A program made the translations under genes and the position numbers. Below, in pieces: positions 45,201 to 56,818 of a DNA stretch of 64,000 nt (its first letter is position 1; each line of letters begins with the position of its first letter). Source of the stretch: Anoplopoma fimbria (taxonomy: Eukaryota; Chordata; Actinopteri; Perciformes; Anoplopomatidae). The stretch covers positions 216,093 through 280,092 of the forward strand of contig NC_072460.1 of assembly GCF_027596085.1 (NCBI RefSeq). The letters run 5' to 3'. The notes below the pieces were generated by a model. That model had not been told where the DNA came from, made no database searches, and saw only the letters and a list, made by a program, of their open reading frames with translations.

Positions 45201-48200
45201 TCCCTGGGGCACACAAACCCCTCCACCACGATAAGGTGGCGATTCAAAATGGCATATTGATTCAAAATGATAAAGAATAAAGAATATTCCTAAACTTGCA
45301 AAAAGAAAGCTCAGCAGGACTGAAATCAGAGAAACATTCATAGGTGGGCTTTACTGCAGTAATATTGTATGATAAAATAAAAGCAACTAATTGTTTATGT
45401 TCAAAAATGTTGTGCTGTAACATAAGTAACAACAGAAAAACCTTCATTAATTAGTCAAGCAGTAACATCTTTCAAACACAAGGTGTCACTAGTTCACTTG
45501 ATTAGAAGTAAACAGATCATTTTGAAAACACTGGCTGTGAGTGACAGTGGTTTGTTGTATAAAACAGTCTGGGATTTAAGGCCTAGAAAACCTAAAAATT
45601 GTGTGGAATATCAGAGCAATAATGCTCAAGAACTTTGTAAAGGCTGAGAACTGTCAACAACAGACAAAAAGTAGCAAGAAGCTTTGTCTCAGCAGCCATT
45701 GACATTGTGCCAAACTCTATAAGAACATCAGGATAACAGAACTTTGTACTCGGATAGCTGAAACTAAAAACTATGAAATAATAGTTTGACCCCTTCAAAT
45801 GTGTGACATAGTTTGGTCACAGTAGAGTGGTTGCCAGAAATAATGTTGTGTTCAAAGCATGAGATTAATAGTCACCTTTTCTGCGGTCGGTGTCCTGGTT
45901 GTTGCGTACAATAGCCTTTATGCCTAGGAAAACCTCGAAGTTGCAGAAATAAGACATTTGTTGTTCCAGGCTGCTTCTCTCTTTGATGTAATGAGCCACA
46001 TCCTTAGCATTCTGCTCCATCAGCATCCTCTGTCTTTCCTGGATCTTCACACTAGGTGTAGCCACAAATATACAACAAACAAACAGTTATACACAGTGGA
46101 TGTACTTTATCTTCAAGAATCTAAGAATCTAATCTATGTTGGCTATGGAAAAAAAGTAACAGACATATGCAAGTGTGCCTAGGCTGAATAACTTCAGCAA
46201 AGGAAGTCTGCTCACATGCATTTATTGTTTGTTATCACTTAATGATGTCCGCCATTAGATATTAAGACATTTAAGGAAGGCTGCCAATCAATCTCAGCTA
46301 GCATGCTCAGCTGAATGAGAGTGCAACTTCTTTCTTACGACCATCTTAGTTGCTGTCAAAATAAACACATCTTCTTGACTGTACATGATGAGTAAAAATA
46401 TGAGAATGCTCTCTTACCTAACAAGTGTGCACAGTGTGCCACAAGTGATGCAGCTAGATTTAGAGCGCTGCAGAATGATTTACCTGGCATTGAAGGCTTC
46501 GGTGCATTTACTCATCAGGTTGGAAATATTCTTGCGAATGGCTTGCAGCTCCTGGATGACATCACACAATTAACTGTCTACATTATCAAAATACAATCCC
46601 TTTAACTGCTCTCCACTGGTCATCCCACATCAGAACAGCCAAATCTTGTGTGGAACTATTCCCAAAAAAGTCCAGCTTTGGGAATGGTGTTCAATCTCCT
46701 GTTATACAGAAGTCTATTGTCAAAGAATAAAGAAATCTGTCATTTCACAAAGACCTTAAAGTAAGAGGATTGGAAGCATCATCCTGGCATCTCTTCCTTC
46801 CTATTCCTCCAGTTGCTACATATTGGCAGGATGTAGCAGCAGCAAAGTACTAATTTAGGATCTGACTGATGTTGAGTGATCTGACCTTTTCCAGGCGAGA
46901 CTGAACTTGTAAAAACTGTTTCTTCTCCACCAGCAGCATCTTCAGCTCCTCCCTGAACTCTCCATTCCTGGTCATCATCGTATTGAGGCATTTGCGACCC
47001 TAGAATATAAACAATTGAATGATTGGTCGTGTTTAACAGTAACATATGTCACGGTCTTGGTAAAGTGAATTATTTTCTAACACTAACCCTGTACAGGTTG
47101 CTTTCTATTAAGCAGGTGTTTTTTCTTAAGTTCATACTGTGGTGTGTACTTCCACCACCAGTCGTCTGTCCTGCCAACGTCCTCTCCAGTTTTGAAATCT
47201 GAGAAAGAAGCAAACAAGTAGGGTCACCTGTGGTAGCAACAGCAAGAGAAATTCCCTGTGCTGCACTCAATTGTCCATGGCAAAAAAACACTTCACCTGA
47301 ACTTTCAAAGAAGCCACTTTGCCTTTCTCTGCTTCCAGCTCTTCATCTATTCTGTCTCCACGGGCCAGCATGGCTGTAAGGTCTTGAACAACACCAGCAT
47401 CAGTCCAGCGGTTAAAACCACTCTGAGATACTCGGAGACTGCGTGAAAGCTCTTCTCCTTCATCCTGGAGCCTCTTGATCTCTCGCCTGATCACAGATAC
47501 ACAAACACATAAATACACACAATGTTTAGACAAATATGGGAAAGTTAAATAGGATCAAACAAGTTCTGCCTCAGCCAAACATGAAAACACAGAATAAAGA
47601 GGCCTTTAAATGCTACATGAGCAATCATTTTCAGTAAAAGCTGTTGTTTTACACAACACTCTTGCTGCTTAGGATTTACATCCAATGTAAATGAAGCGTG
47701 GACTCAACACATGACTCTCTGTGAAATGACTCTGACTCACTTACGTCTGTCTGCAGAGGAGGCCTCGGGTTTTCTCATCGTGTTCCCGCTTGGCTCCCTC
47801 TGCTCTACGACACTGAAGCTTCAGTTTGTTCAAGTCTGTTTCAGCTGCATTAACACATGTCAGCCATGTCAGTTCATACCCACCCTCACTGTGCAATCAG
47901 CCATGTCTTTCATATGGTACATTTAAGAGACATGAAGGCTCATCATTTATCATTTATCATTTATCATTTATCATTTATCATTTATTATTTATCATTTATC
48001 ATTTAGACATGAGGCTCATCATTTATCATTTATCATTTATCATTTATCATTTATCATTTATCATTTATCATTTATTATTTATTATTTATCATTTATCATT
48101 TGAGGCTCGTCATTAATAATAATACTAATAATAATAAGTACAGAAACAGCTGCATGACTTACAAACGTCCACCAGAGACCTCCTGCTGCCTGCAGCTGAC

Positions 48201-48205
48201 CTCAT
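42289..48205 (-). CDS. odad1: outer dynein arm docking complex coiled-coil protein (ODAD1/CCDC114-like)
   Basis: Fourteen minus-strand exons join in frame: 48205-48163, 47844-47745, 47486-47297, 47198-47088, 46999-46886, 46551-46484, 46051-45876, 44437-44315, 44228-44146, 44039-43871, 43388-43210, 42929-42829, 42671-42608 and 42324-42289. They give 518 residues, rich in Glu, Lys, Gln and Leu with heptad character almost throughout. EEQNYTLLKFVNYKHNEAE and NRVNELLTLQSFIHFQ match human CCDC114 (EERNFAEFNFINEQN, KRLVELLTVQAFLHAQ) better than CCDC63, as I recall them. ODAD1 is part of the complex that docks outer dynein arms on ciliary doublet microtubules. The human Ser/Gly-rich tail is absent, and the protein ends RRKKTDRLT. 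The exon 12 donor must be GTGTAG (42828), not the better-looking GTGTGT 2 nt upstream, to keep the frame. Exon 1 codes for only 14 residues. Confidence 0.78.
44541..44572. repeat. perfect 13-bp hairpin beside the retrotransposon fragment
   Basis: GATGTACAGCAAC, a 6-nt TTTCTT loop, then its exact reverse complement GTTGCTGTACATC. A further GATGTACAGC copy follows at 44581. It lies in the intron between the VRHKQ exon (44315-44437) and the preceding exon. Confidence 0.9.
44615..45242 (-). mobile_element. 5' fragment of a non-LTR retrotransposon
   Basis: A GC-rich block in otherwise AT-rich intron sequence. Read on the minus strand it begins with the short inverted repeat CCACCTTATCGTGGTGG. It runs through a leader (GGAGGGGTTTGTGTGCC, GGGTCTCCCAAGGCC) into a broken reading frame with VKLKKEAFRAWLAQG and KDFRLASRKFWQTVRRLRKG. 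These are phrases I know from the region before the reverse transcriptase in a common fish LINE. The element stops before the RT domain. It is defective, with frame breaks and deletions. Confidence 0.75.
47939..48102. repeat. (ATCATTT)n array in odad1 intron 1
   Basis: About 20 copies of ATCATTT, some ATTATTT, interrupted by AGACATGAGGCTC. The array ends about 60 bp from exon 1. Confidence 0.93.
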
Positions 48206-48216
48206 GCTGCTCAGCC

Positions 48217-48312
48217 TGACAACGTGACGTCAGGCCAGGTGATAACGTGACGTCAGGCCAGGTGACAACGTGACGTCAGGCCAGGTGATAACGTGACGTC
48301 AGGCCAGGTGAT
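48217..48312. promoter_or_regulatory. odad1: four-copy 23-bp repeat, each with a CRE palindrome, upstream of odad1
   Basis: TGACGTCA occurs at 48225-48232, 48248-48255, 48271-48278 and 48294-48301, exactly 23 bp apart. Each lies in a unit AACGTGACGTCAGGCCAGGT plus 3 bases. The first is 20 bp upstream of the odad1-like start codon (48203-48205, minus strand). CRE is the binding site of CREB/CREM/ATF factors. Confidence 0.85.
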
Positions 48313-48342
48313 AACGCAAATACCTTCGTACGTTAAACAATA

Positions 48343-48760
48343 CAAAGTACTAACGTACGTTAAAGAATACAAAGTACCTACGTACGTTAAAGAATATGAA
48401 ACTAGCGTTAGCTCTCTCTTACACAAAGTGTCCCCAGGTGAAGGTGAACAGGTGTGAGCGGTTGAGAAGGAGAACGAGAGGTGTGCAGGTGTTCTTAACG
48501 TAAGGATACGTTCTTAACGTACAGATACGTTCTTAACGTACAGATACGTTCTTAACGTAAGGATACAAGGATACGTTCTTAACGTAAGGATACGTTCTTA
48601 ACGTAAGGATACAAGGATACGTTCTTAACGTAAGGATACGTTCTTAACGTAAGGATACAAGGATACGTTCTTAACGTAAGGATACGTTCTTAACGTACGG
48701 ATACAAGGATACGTTCTTAACGTAAGGATACGTTCTTAACGTACGGTCTGCGGAGGAATG
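48343..48760. repeat. ACGTACGTTAAAGAATACAA and TTCTTAACGTAAGGATACG arrays
   Basis: Two related minisatellites upstream of the odad1-like gene. A roughly 27-bp unit is present about three times at 48343-48395. A 19-bp unit with optional AAGGATAC insert is present about 13 times at 48490-48745. Both share the core TAACGTA(C/A)G. Confidence 0.9.
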
Positions 48761-48944
48761 GGCGGAACGTACGTTAGGGGTATCTAGTTAGATAGATGAG
48801 CTTACACCAGGATAGTCTGAATGAATTAAATATATAAACGTATTAATGAAGTATTCATTCACGTTAAACGAAGTACCATTCCTGACCAGGGTTAACGGGA
48901 TCAAACCTGGTGCCAGTTGAACCTCCCTAGCAGGGGATGGAGTT

Positions 48945-49556
48945 TAGGACCACCAGTAGGACCAGTAGGACCACCATTAGGACCACCATTAGGACCAGTA
49001 GGACCACCATAGGACCACCAGTAGGACCAGTAGGACCACCAGTAGGACCACCAGTAGGACCAGTAGGACCACCAGTAGGACCACCAGTAGGACCAGTAGG
49101 ACCACCAGTAGGACCAGTAGGACCACCATTAGGACCAGTAGGACCACCAGTAGGACCACCATTAGGACCAGTAGGACCACCATTAGGACCAGTAGGACCA
49201 CCATTAGGACCAGTAGGACCACCAGTAGGACCACCAGTAGGACCAGTAGGACCACCAGTAGGACCACCATTAGGACCAGTAGGACCACCAGTAGGACCAG
49301 TAGGACCACCAGTAGGACCACCATTAGGACCAGTAGGACCACCAGTAGGACCACCAGTAGGACCACCATTAGGACCAGTAGGACCACCATTAGGACCAGT
49401 AGGACCACCAGTAGGACCACCATTAGGACCAGTAGGACCACCAGTAGGACCACCATTAGGACCAGTAGGACCACCAGTAGGACCACCATTAGGACCATTA
49501 GGACCAGTAGGACCACCAGTAGGACCACCATTAGGACCAGTAGGACCACCATTGGT
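48945..49556. repeat. 610-bp GGACCACCAGTA / GGACCAGTA minisatellite
   Basis: Units of 9 and 12 bp (GGACCAGTA, GGACCACCAGTA, GGACCACCATTA). Because all units are multiples of 3, frames stay open on both strands, giving collagen-like [10 protein letters not shown] and [13 protein letters not shown]s of about 190-220 codons. There is no signal peptide, splice context or homology. Confidence 0.95.
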
Positions 49557-49602
49557 CAAGTTGGCTTTTCAGTTGTTACTGAAGCGTTTGGAAATGTCGT
49601 GA

Positions 49603-52600
49603 ACTCTAAACTGGTATAACCAACATCTAAACTAAAGGTTCCCGTAGAGTCAGCTGTGAGCCCCTTCAGGGACTGGGTTGGGTAATGCCTGCAGGTATCT
49701 TTCCAGAAGCAACTCCGTCTTATTGTTTTGGCCATCATCAGTTTTATTGCAATAGAAGTAAGTAATGGTGAACAGGTTATTACTGTTTCAAAGTCTTTTA
49801 AATGCAGTTGGACTCTTTGGCATCACGCTCAGGTAAAACAGCTCTACAATTTTATCAGGAAATCACATCATCCACTATGGAGGGAGGTGTCCCTCTTAAT
49901 TACCCTCTGAAAGTAATAATGTCAACAACACACACCATTTCTGGACCTTGCAACACATCCAGGATGACTAATTCTGGAGTGTGTCCCAGAGTCCAGACTC
50001 CCAGATGGATCATGCTGTGTTGATGGTTGGACTGACACAGTTATAAGACTGCTGTGGCAAGAAGGGTGTGTGAAGAAAACTGAACACATGACGAAATGAT
50101 TGAATCACAGAAGAACTTTGACCTGCTGCCAGGATGGGATTACGGCACTCCTTCAGGCAAAGCTTCATTTTCCATTTGATGTAATATGTTTGGTGATTTC
50201 TTTAAGTGGTTTCTGAACAAAACCACAAGCATGTAGTGTATGACAGAATGAGAGCTGAAGAATAATGTTAACATCTGTCTACATTTTCATTTCTTTTTCA
50301 GAGTTTAAAGATCAACCTGGAGGCGTTCCTTCGGAGGTTTGGACAAGTACAGATCAGACACACACACAATATGCCAGATAGACTGGCGACGTGCTCTTGG
50401 AGACAAGTTTGCAAACTGAGTCAGCAGCTGCATTTTTGAATGACTCAACCAGTCACCACGGAGCCCTTTCGTTTCTATGAGCCCTGCCCTCAACCCACCC
50501 TCACACACAGGCACGCACTGCCTACGTTTACGCAGCGGCTTACCTCACCACAGCATCACTTCCTCACATTTTACTAGGATACCGCTTCAAATAGCCTGTA
50601 GCAATATAGAAATATTTTCTAAACCTCTTTGTAGGTAGAAATGCTGATAATCCTGTAATCCACCGAGTCATTGACTGCATGAATCAGTCTTGTTGCCAGG
50701 AAGAGACTCCCACGTCTGCTTTGACTTCTCTGCTGGTGGACTATTATAGTGTCACACTGGGTTATTCTCCCTTACTATGAACAGGGAAGTGTAGGAGGAA
50801 ACGAGGGAAGGGAGCAGTAAAACTGTAAAACATGGTGCAGTCTGGCTCTGCTGGTGACTCAACAGGAAATGATAGAGCGGGGGTAAGTTAGGTGAGAGAC
50901 GGAGGTGGGAGTGAGCGGAGCGATAAAGTGAGGTAAAAAAGGAAGATTGGCTTTGTCATGCCTCAGGACTCTGAGCTATGTTGTGAGGAAATTGTAAAAA
51001 GATTTTCTGAAGAAATCTGTTAGCCGTGAAAGCACAGATGGACCCTATCATCCCCGCTACTCTGCACAATAGAGTTTATGACGTGGACGCACACGTGCTG
51101 CTGAATAATCAGCAGTCGAACAACAATATTACCAAACTTGGATGTTTTCCGTTGCCCTCCAGAGCGGTGACCGGGGTGTCATGTGGTGGCTCAAAAAGAC
51201 TTTGACCTCAGGACAAGTTTGAAGACAAGCAAATATTGACATTGTCTTCCTGTCACACAATGATGAAACAAATAACATGTTTACTGAGAGAGTTTCTACT
51301 GAGGATAATATACTGAACTAAAGTCTGATTCCTTGCCCATATACAGTTTCTTTTCTCCTTCCTTCATCCTCACTCAGTTCAAATTCATTTCTTAATGAAC
51401 TGGAGATCAGCTTCACAGGGATGCGGAAGGCCTCCTGCTGGGCCTGTGGACCCCTGTGCCCACATTGAGGCCTGAAATCACAGGAAGGGAAGCTGCCCTG
51501 GCCTGCAGTGCTGCATCCTGGGCAGAGAATCGTTCTTTTCATGCTCAAGTCTCTGCCATTCATTGAAGCTGTCACCATGAAATCAGATGTCACAGGGTTT
51601 AAATCACTGTCATCCTTGCCACTTCCTCTCTTCTTTGCCCACAGACTGTTTTGTTTTTCTCTGTTAGTCCCTTTGGGGGAAAAGAAGTATTCAGCTTGCT
51701 TGTCCTTTATAAGGATACCACACCACTACACATAAAGCTGTGTTTATAAATGTGTGTGTTTGTGTGTTTTCCACCTCTAATCCATTCATTTGCTTGTAGC
51801 TACATTTTATTCACAGGGCACACTAGAGGCCTGTAATGCTATTTGTGTCATTTGTATCAATCAGTTTAACATCTGATCAGAATAGCTTTCACAGAGAGTT
51901 TCTTCTTTTGGCCCTCAGTTCAGTTCCTGAGCGACCCAACAATCGAAGGCAGCTCAAACATCACTCTTCAGCCCATCCTCCTCTTCCTCCAGGTGGCTGT
52001 TGATTCTTTGATAACTGAGCTGTCTCCTCACAGGATGAGGTCAAAGGCCATGACGTGAAGCCCACACAGATATTTGAGGAGCCTTATTCCTCCCTGACGC
52101 CTCCAACTTGTCAAACGCAACCGCCGATCCATTAAATTAAAGAAGATTAAAAGGAGGGTGTGTTTTTCAAATCACACAAAACTCTGCGGTCTGATGAATG
52201 GTGCTGATTCAGAACTTTCTAAACCTTTTATCCCTTCTTCCTAAAACTAATTCATAAAAGAGATGTACAGACCATACTCTCTGGCAGTCTACTTTGAAAA
52301 AGACATCAAACATGACTGTTACATGTCCGGCTGAAAGGAAGTAGTGGGTGGTAACAAAGAGGTGCAATTTACTATTTTTCTTAAGAACTTCTCTCTGGTT
52401 TAACATGATTATGCAACGTCATTCCAGAGGTGGATGACGTTGCCCCTTGTTTCAGCTCTGGTGCCCTTTTACAGAGTTTTATCATCTACTCAAAAACGTA
52501 ACTTCTTACACATGTAACAGCTATAACTGAGAAATATTTCTTTAAGAGTTGACATCTAATAAGCGTATGTGATACAAATCTTATTATTTGTTACAACCTC

Positions 52601-55339
52601 TAACAGGATGAATGACAAATAAAAGAATGTGAAACTCAAACATAAGACTGGTGGACCGTGACTTTGAAAACAGCAGCAGGCTTGTCCGTCTGCAGTCTGT
52701 TACGGGGCTCTAATTACTATTACATGTTTGTACACAGCTGGTTACTCTATAAGAGAATCCCCTGTGTCACCGTGTCAGCACATCAACCTACACAAATGTA
52801 TTTACCATAGAACACGTATGTTAACACCTACTTACTCTATTCCCTACTCCAGCGTGAGACGCTGTTAAAGGAGTGGTGGGCAGACGTCTTCGGAGATATT
52901 TCTCATTTCAGGGGTTATCTGCTTCACAGCATGTTGAAACAGATCGCCTCTGATATTTCAGGTGTTGTCAACTCCTTTTACCAACTACTGATGCCTGATT
53001 AAGCCTTGATGTTTCTTGTCTTTATTTGAATTGAGCTCATGAAAAAACATCCTAAACACAAGGCCTTCATTTCAGTCAAGCTTTGATGGTCCAACTTTAA
53101 TTTGGCAGCAGCACCAGGGAGTTCCTTCGGAGCAATCCATCACATCTTTGAAAAAGCAGAAGAAGTCGGGGGGAGGGGGGTTACAGATGTGGGAGGTGGG
53201 CTTCTGACTGCACTGACAGCTGTGAGGGACGGAGGTCTCTTGAAGCAGGAAATGACTTGACCTCCCCTGTGGGAGGCTGGCCCACCCCGACAACAACCCC
53301 CACAGCTCTGAGCATCCTGGGTCACCGCAAGCGCCCACAGAGGACCTCGGAGCAACAGTAGAACACAAGATCTGCCGGCCTGGTGGCAAAAAGAAATGAA
53401 ATGTGGATCGTGCTGGTTCACCACTACATAACACAACAGAACCAGTCACCAGACTAAGACCTGGAAATGGATTGACATTAATCAGATGCAAGTTGCACCC
53501 TTATATTTCAAAGACAAAGCCTGACATTTGGTGATCACATGTGATATCAGTCACTCCATTGCACCACAGGAAGTTGATCAAACGGCTTATTTGCTGAAAA
53601 GTATGAGTATTCCTTTAAGCAAACAAATGATGCTGGTGGAAGAGGAACAGTTGATGATTGCAGCAATAGAAGTACATGTGGTGTATTTATTTTGTGGGTT
53701 TGTAATTTACAGTAGGTATATAGGTATAAGGCACTCCTTAATCCATATATGACCCTATAAGGATTTTATTGGAGTATTAAAACAGTGGGAAAATGTAACA
53801 CTAGGATAGCAGGAGGGGAGTCACAGGGTCATTTGGCATCTCTCTTAAACTTTTATGAGGTGGTTATTTTATTCAGCACTTTACAATATTTAATGTGTCT
53901 ATTTGCCTGAGGCTTTATTTGGATTGTTACAACAGTAAAAAGATCATGTATCAGTCTGGATGAAGTCTGTAGGCTTAGTGTGGTCTGGACTCTGTGGTTA
54001 GAAACCAGGATGGCCGGCACTCTCTTCCCTCCTGTATTGTCCTTCAGCCTCAGCGTGGGTGAAGACAAACACAGACAGTGAACTCCGACGTGACATCCAG
54101 GCTTCAAAACAAGTCCACATCCACCATAACTGGGCGCCAGTCTTGTATGTGTTCCTCTCTATCAGTCGTTATTGTACTCACGCCAAAAGCCACCCACACA
54201 CTCTCTGACTCCCACACAGGTCAGTCCAAAATTGTTTACTGCCTTATGAAGGGCAATTTCCCAAACAGTCATCACACAAGGCAGATAAAATGAAATCATT
54301 ATGATGGGCATCTCTGGCCATTGCTGCTATTTGACATTACCTTTTTGTCAAATAGCTTATGGAAATCTTACTGTCTGATTAATGAACATTAACATCAATT
54401 ATCCCGTAACAAATGAAATGCTAATTATACTAAAATACCCTCAATAATATTGCAATTTTGCTATATTTACAGACTTGAAGTGGTCGCATGTCTTTCATTG
54501 ATTTCCAAAGTTCACTGGGAGTGAGTTTCTCTGTGACTATGGGTTTATCTGACCCATATATTGAACTGAAAACCCACCCGGCTGACTACTTCATTGGTTA
54601 ACTGTGGTGGAGGACGTACTGAGATCCTGTAATCCATCTCTGGTCAAAATCCTGGATGTAAGTTAAATGACATAAATAGTATGTATAAGTGTTATTGTCT
54701 GGTTATTGGTGATGTCTTAATGTACAAGCAGCATGTTAATGGTGCAACTGGTTAGAATATAGCTGATTAGGACGTTTTGTACTGCTTTGTAGTTTAAACA
54801 AGAATAATGTATCAAAGCCACAAACTATAATGGCTTTTGTATATTAAATCTAAATCTGCAAACTAGACTGCAGTTGTCTGTTTAAGTAAATACTAAGTAA
54901 ACCAAAGAAATGAAATGAGTTGAATTAATGTTAATATTCAAGTATCTTAATGTGCATTTCACACACACTAGCTCTCTCCCACCTCTGCTGGTGTATGAGC
55001 CAGAAACTACTTTTCCTCCTTAGTTTTTCCTAATGTTTGTTTTTTAATCTTTCTATGCGGGTTGGGAGGAGTCACAGGACCGCAGGGTGCTGCAGGGATG
55101 GATAAGGACATGTGGAAACAGCGTCACGCTGAGAGTCCAACCTCCACCCGAGGAGGAGGAGGAGGAGGAGGAGGAGGGATGAGGAGGAGGAGGAGGGATG
55201 TTGCACATGCTTCAGTTCTGACACAGAGACCGACTCCTACTAGACTAACTGACCGGGAACAGGTCGACCGACGCGGCTGCACGTGATGGAATAACACCGA
55301 TAGCGCCTGAACGGTAAGACCAGTAAAGATACTGCTTCA
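49603..55339. other. intergenic, no supported gene
   Basis: 5.7 kb with only short unsupported ORFs and no recognisable exon, transposon end or RNA gene. A (GGA)n run lies at about 55152-55196. Confidence 0.5.
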
Positions 55340-56220
55340 TAGGACTAACTGGGCTCTAACTGGGCTCTAACTGGGCTTTAACTGGGATTTAAATGAACTC
55401 TAACTGGGCTCTAACTGGGCTCTAACTGGGCTCTAACTGGGATTTAAATGAACTCTAACTGGGCTCTAACTGGGATTTAAATGGACTCTAACTGGGCTCT
55501 AACTGGGCTCTAACTGGGATTTAAATGAACTCTAACTGGGCTTTAAATGGGCTTTAAATGAACTCTAACTGGGCTCTAACTGGGATTTAAATGGACTCTA
55601 ACTGGGCTTTAAATGGGCTTTAAATGAACTCTAACTGGGCTTTAAATGAACTCTAACTGGGGTTTAAATGAACTCTAACTGGGGTTTAACTGGACTCTAA
55701 CTGGACTCTAACTGGACTTTAAATTGACTCTAACTGGGCTTTAAATGGGCTTTAAATGAACTCTAACTGGGGTTTAAATGAACTCTAACTGGGCTTTAAC
55801 TGGACTCTAACTGGGATTTAACTGGACTCTAACTGGACTTTAAATTGACTCTAACTGGGCTTTAGATGGGCTTTAAATGGACTCTAACTGGGGCGGCTGT
55901 GGCGTAGTGGAGAGTAAGGTAGTTCTCCAATCAGAGGGTCGGTGGTTCGATGTGTCCTTGGGCAAGACACTTAACCCCAAGTTGCTCCTGAAGGCCATCG
56001 GTGTGGACTGATGATGAATGTTAGTTAGAGTCTGATGGTGGCACCTTGATGGTAGCCTGTCATCAGTGTGTGAATGGGTGAATGATATGTAACATACTAC
56101 TGACTGTAAGTCGCTTTGGAGAAAAGCCTCTGCTAAATGACTCTAATGTAATGTAAATGGGCTTTAACTGGACTCTAACTGGGCTTTAACTGGACTCTAA
56201 CTGGGCTTTAAATGAACTTA
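55340..56220. repeat. minisatellite CTCTAACTGGGCTTTAAATG, split by a SINE
   Basis: Units CTCTAACTGGGCT and TTAAATGAA/TTAAATGGG alternate at 55340-55891 and resume at about 56155-56220. The intervening segment is a SINE-type insertion. Confidence 0.93.
55892..56154 (+). mobile_element. tRNA-headed SINE-type element inserted in the minisatellite
   Basis: An A-box-like GTGGCGTAGTGGAGAGTAAG and a B-box-like GGTGGTTCGATG head are followed by a body with CTTGGGCAAGACACTTAACC and GTGTGTGAATGGGTGAATG. The tail is GTCGCTTTGGAGAAAAGCCTCTGCTAAATGA-like (position 56109 on), ending in (TAATG)n. This is a typical teleost SINE layout. Both ends join the array, so a target-site duplication cannot be told from array units. 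Confidence 0.8.
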
Positions 56221-56469
56221 ACGCTACATGTGAAGAGATTGGTGAGAGTTACCGGAGCGTCTGTTGTTGCTCCATGGAGCCCATGGGTCCGTCTGATGAA
56301 GTCCCATCTGGGGATGGGTGAGTCTTGGACAGCTCGGCGCACCAGGGTCCGCCGCTAGTGGGCGCTGAAGTCACTGGAAACATGGTGGAGTGAGAGGAGT
56401 TTAGTCCAATTTGATACGAATATGTTTATTACACTTTAATTCTACTGATAACACATTTCAATTGTTTTA

Positions 56470-56818
<349 letters not shown>

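Noticed and set aside
48927..49602. Collagen-like and VVLLVL ORFs on both strands
   Set aside because: Products of 9- and 12-bp repeat units without stops; no signal peptide or flanking exon.
51318..51593. 91-codon minus ORF with LRNEFELSEDEGRRKET
   Set aside because: Looks protein-like at one end but has no partner exons, conserved motif or known family that I recognise.
53072..53491. 139-codon minus ORF
   Set aside because: No recognisable domain and no supporting splice sites; overlapped by another ORF on the same strand.
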